Shown here piece after piece: positions 23,283 through 25,194 of a stretch of DNA of 25,194 nt. This DNA comes from a virus: positions 1 through 25,194 of the IMG/VR virus record IMGVR_UViG_3300042563_002567; one strand, given 5' to 3'. Under the pieces are notes generated by a model. It was not told the DNA's origin, searched no databases, and saw nothing but the letters and a program-made list of their open reading frames with translations. Each line of letters starts with the position of its first letter. The first letter of the stretch is position 1. The position numbers and the translations under genes are program-made.

Positions 23283-23876
23283 ATGTTTATTTTAAATGAT
23301 GTTGATTTAAGTAACTATGGTAGAGGTAGAGATAGAACTAAACGTAAAAGTCGAAGTTTACGTAATGCTGCAATTGGAGTTGGTGGATTAGCAGTTGCAG
23401 GAGGATTAGGTTATTTAGCATTAAAAGGTAAAGGTAAATCAGTAACTCAACCTATTGTTCCAAAAAATCAACCTTTATCTTACTCACAGTTAACGAGAGA
23501 AGAATTAAAAAAATTAACTAGTAAACAAAGATTAGACCTTAGAAGGAAGGCAATATTAAATGAATTAGGAACAAATGATAATGCTATTGACGAAATGAAT
23601 ATGATGAGACAATCTTACCCTTTACGTGCAGATGCAGCACATAAAAAACAATTTATAAATGATGAAAGATTAGATTTTTACACAAAAAACGTTAAAGGTA
23701 CACGAGAAGAACATCTTAAAGATTTTGAAAAAGATTATTTAAATACTACAAATAGACAAAAAGAACAAACTAAACAACTAATGAAGTTAAAAGCAAATAA
23801 AGTAAAAAGAGCAGTTCAAAGTCTTAAATCTAAAGGAGCATATTATTCAAGTTATTTAACCTTAAATAACTTTTAA
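23283..23876 (+). CDS. Small basic glycine-rich protein, AT-hook-like family member G
   Basis: This protein has 197 residues. Leader MFILNDVDL, then SNY (10-12) and GRGRDRTKRKSR (13-24), a glycine-rich hydrophobic segment (about 28-47), then a long charged region with KLTSKQRLDLRRKAILNELG and further helices. The leader is nearly the same as the internal module at Met273 of the gene at 223-1317. It is the only family member placed after the tape measure, next to a conserved unknown. An ejected internal protein is inferred. Confidence 0.75.
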   Translation: MFILNDVDLSNYGRGRDRTKRKSRSLRNAAIGVGGLAVAGGLGYLALKGKGKSVTQPIVPKNQPLSYSQLTREELKKLTSKQRLDLRRKAILNELGTNDNAIDEMNMMRQSYPLRADAAHKKQFINDERLDFYTKNVKGTREEHLKDFEKDYLNTTNRQKEQTKQLMKLKANKVKRAVQSLKSKGAYYSSYLTLNNF

Positions 23877-23909
23877 TTTGACAACGTAAGAAAAATAGGA
23901 TAACTAATC

Positions 23910-24533
23910 ATGTATCAATTTAGTATTTCAATTCCTCTAATTAAATGTTACGTTCGCAATGAATATCTATTTAACTTAGAATCTGGTTATGGTGAATTTA
24001 CTCCAGTTGTTGTGTTCGGGTTAACTAGTTTAACTGGACGTGCAATTGGATTTCACATAATGACTAATGGTGGCGCACAAATAGCACGAGTTCCAATTAG
24101 TGCATTAGTTAGTAGAGTTGATGCAAATAACTTAAATCTTGATTGGTTACAATTATGGGATTGTTTCAGTTATCAAACTCAAGTTGTTTCTTACGATTAT
24201 CTGAAGGAAATGAAATGTAAGGTTCTACTTAAAGATAAGAACTGGTATCAAGGTGAATATGTATTTACTATTGATTGGATAGGTGGTGATTGGGCAGAAG
24301 AAGCTAGTGATTATAAATGTGGACATCTAATTAAATTAGATAATGGATGTTATGCAATTCAACCTAATAATCGTATCTATTGGTTAGGTGATCCATCATT
24401 CATAACAGAACCATTAACTGAGTTTCCTGGTTATAAGATTAATACTCATAATTGGAAGTGCGAGAATCAAGATAAATGGGTAACTGAGAATACAGATAAT
24501 TATTTTTATCATATTGACAAAGTTGAAGAATAG
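23910..24533 (+). CDS. Conserved phage protein of unknown function
   Basis: This 207-residue protein is rich in Trp, Tyr and Cys. I recognise a pattern seen in several aquatic phages but without known function: KCYVRNEYLF, then FTPVVVFGLTSLTGRAIGF, LQLWDCFSYQTQV, WYQGEYVFTIDWIGG, and NNRIYWLGDPSF near the end. No signal peptide or membrane segment is present. It follows the small basic gene by 33 nt and is the last gene before a non-coding region. It could act in host takeover or virion assembly; neither is shown. Confidence 0.75.
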   Translation: MYQFSISIPLIKCYVRNEYLFNLESGYGEFTPVVVFGLTSLTGRAIGFHIMTNGGAQIARVPISALVSRVDANNLNLDWLQLWDCFSYQTQVVSYDYLKEMKCKVLLKDKNWYQGEYVFTIDWIGGDWAEEASDYKCGHLIKLDNGCYAIQPNNRIYWLGDPSFITEPLTEFPGYKINTHNWKCENQDKWVTENTDNYFYHIDKVEE

Positions 24534-24554
24534 AGTTATAGTAACTAATGTTAG

Positions 24555-24684
24555 ACGTAGGTACTCCTTGATATACTAGCAGAATATCCGACCCTACGTT
24601 ATGATATTACTAGGAGTTAATTACTAACTCAAAGAGTTATCAAGTTATCATAACTGTTAGTCGGTGAAACATTAAGGATAACTC
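24555..24684 (+). other. Structured non-coding leader with competing hairpins
   Basis: Several exact inverted repeats crowd the 156 nt before the tRNA. ACGTAGG/CCTACGT (24555-24561 with 24593-24599) forms one. GAGTTA (24614-24619) can pair with TAACTC (24625-24630), which can also pair with GAGTTA at 24634-24639; GAGTTATC (24634-24641) can in turn pair with GATAACTC (24677-24684). The alternative pairings resemble an attenuator or an RNA processing leader. No ORF is supported here. Confidence 0.4.
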
Positions 24685-24689
24685 TCCAA

Positions 24690-24763
24690 CCAAGCCTGGG
24701 CTAATGGTAAGCCGCCTCTTTTGGGAAGAGGACATCATGAAAGTTCAATTCTTTCGGTTTGGA
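24690..24763 (+). tRNA. tRNA-Pro (anticodon UGG)
   Basis: Complete cloverleaf: acceptor CCAAGCC/GGTTTGG (one G·U), D arm GGCT-AATGGTA-AGCC, anticodon arm CCTCT-TTTGGGA-AGAGG with anticodon TGG at 24722-24724, variable region of 7 nt, T arm GAAAG-TTCAATT-CTTTC, discriminator A. CCA is not encoded. The variable region is slightly longer than usual. It reads CCN proline codons and probably supplements host decoding. Confidence 0.9.
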
Positions 24764-24788
24764 TTGTTTGTGACATATATTGCCTCCT

Positions 24789-24821
24789 AACTCAAGTATT
24801 AGCGTACTTGAGTTTTTTATT
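24789..24821 (+). terminator. Rho-independent terminator
   Basis: AACTCAAGTA (24789-24798) and TACTTGAGTT (24805-24814) form a perfect 10-bp stem with a 6-nt loop, followed by TTTTAT. It ends the tRNA transcript and probably the late operon. Confidence 0.9.
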
Positions 24822-24825
24822 ATCC

Positions 24826-24854
24826 TTGTCATTTTGAAATAAAGGTACTATACT
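24826..24854 (+). promoter_or_regulatory. Sigma70-type promoter
   Basis: TTGTCA (24826-24831), exact 17-nt spacer, TATACT (24849-24854), between the terminator and the regulator ATG at 24882. An AAGG Shine-Dalgarno-like site lies about 8 nt before that ATG. Confidence 0.8.
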
Positions 24855-24881
24855 TTAAACAGTAGTCACAAGGTTAATAAT

Positions 24882-25194
24882 ATGAGTGAGATAACTTACG
24901 CACAATCTTATATTGGTGAAGATGATATTGAATTGTATGTAACTAACGATGGTAAAGTTACAGGAGTTAGTCTATCAGGACTTGCTAAATTATGTGGTGT
25001 AACTAGAAAAGCAATAAGTCAAGTTACTAACAGCTTAACAGCACCCGGAACGAATACATACCCGAAATCGCTAGAACCCTTAGCTGGTAAGGTTTTTAAC
25101 CCGGAAGTAACTGGAGAACGAGGTGCAAAAATAGTAATGGAAGATGTTGCAATTAGAATAGTTGAGTATTACGCTTATGAATCTAGAGTTAAAA
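24882..25194 (+). CDS. Regulator paralogue, 3' end beyond window
   Basis: The first 104 residues align along their length with the gene at 10336-11139: IELYVTNDGK, GVSLSGLAKLCGVTRKAISQ (28-47), KSLEPLAGK, GAKIV and VEYYAYES. The shared SGLA(R/K)LCGV block looks like a helix-turn-helix. It has its own strong promoter, a terminator just upstream and a recognisable Shine-Dalgarno-like site, so it is transcribed separately from the late genes, possibly early. Two copies of one regulator on opposite sides of the structural block suggest a shared or competing DNA target. Confidence 0.75.
   Translation, partial: MSEITYAQSYIGEDDIELYVTNDGKVTGVSLSGLAKLCGVTRKAISQVTNSLTAPGTNTYPKSLEPLAGKVFNPEVTGERGAKIVMEDVAIRIVEYYAYESRVK

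Noticed and set aside
24555-24599. Second tRNA with acceptor ACGTAGG/CCTACGT
   Set aside because: Only 45 nt in all and no D, anticodon or T arms can be drawn.
1-25194. CRISPR array, insertion sequence, integrase or attachment site
   Set aside because: No regularly spaced repeats, transposase- or recombinase-like products, or flanking duplications were seen.

Overview
The window is a stretch of an AT-rich (roughly one third G+C by eye) tailed-phage genome, most likely a siphovirus of a cyanobacterium. The tailed-phage assignment rests on a virion gene order read on the + strand: prohead protease, internal/head proteins, acidic scaffold-like protein, decoration-like protein, major capsid protein (MCP), adhesin module, head-tail connector block, tail tube, frameshifted tail assembly chaperone and a 1916-residue tape measure. 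No sheath gene is seen, which favours a long non-contractile tail. The cyanobacterial host is an inference from two regulator paralogues (10336-11139 and 24882 to the edge) of a type I associate with cyanobacteria and their phages, and from the frequent lack of Shine-Dalgarno sites.

Layout. 1-1529 (minus): a small operon with an XRE repressor-like gene and two basic, membrane-segment proteins. 1622-5468: capsid protease, two small basic glycine-rich proteins, an acidic scaffold-like protein and a decoration-like protein. 5539-6988: MCP, interrupted near its 3' end by a 265-nt group I intron (6663-6927); splicing adds a 19-residue C-terminus that a simple ORF search misses. 7060-8361: a free-standing GIY-YIG endonuclease with four DNA-binding-type repeats. 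8421-10339: more small basic proteins, one with its frame broken, and two proteins resembling families annotated in algal giant viruses. 10336-11302: a minus-strand regulator and a divergent control region with an 11-bp inverted repeat. 11303-13751: adhesin/tail-fibre-like genes, including a high-GC LamG-type lectin island. 13787-17489: connector genes, tail tube and tail chaperones with a -1 frameshift signal. 17489-23239: tape measure. 23283-24533: one more small basic protein and a conserved unknown. 24534-25194: structured leader, tRNA-Pro(UGG), terminator, promoter and a second regulator copy cut by the window edge.

The most unusual feature is a dispersed family of at least eight short proteins or modules sharing a leader, an (A/S)(D/N)(F/Y) tripeptide in most, and an AT-hook-like basic block (GSKDKKKRK / RGRDKxKRK), usually followed by a glycine-rich hydrophobic segment. 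Related A(D/E)F sites lie in the protease and the acidic protein. I propose, as inference, that these are internal virion (ejected) proteins carrying a capsid-targeting leader trimmed by the prohead protease.
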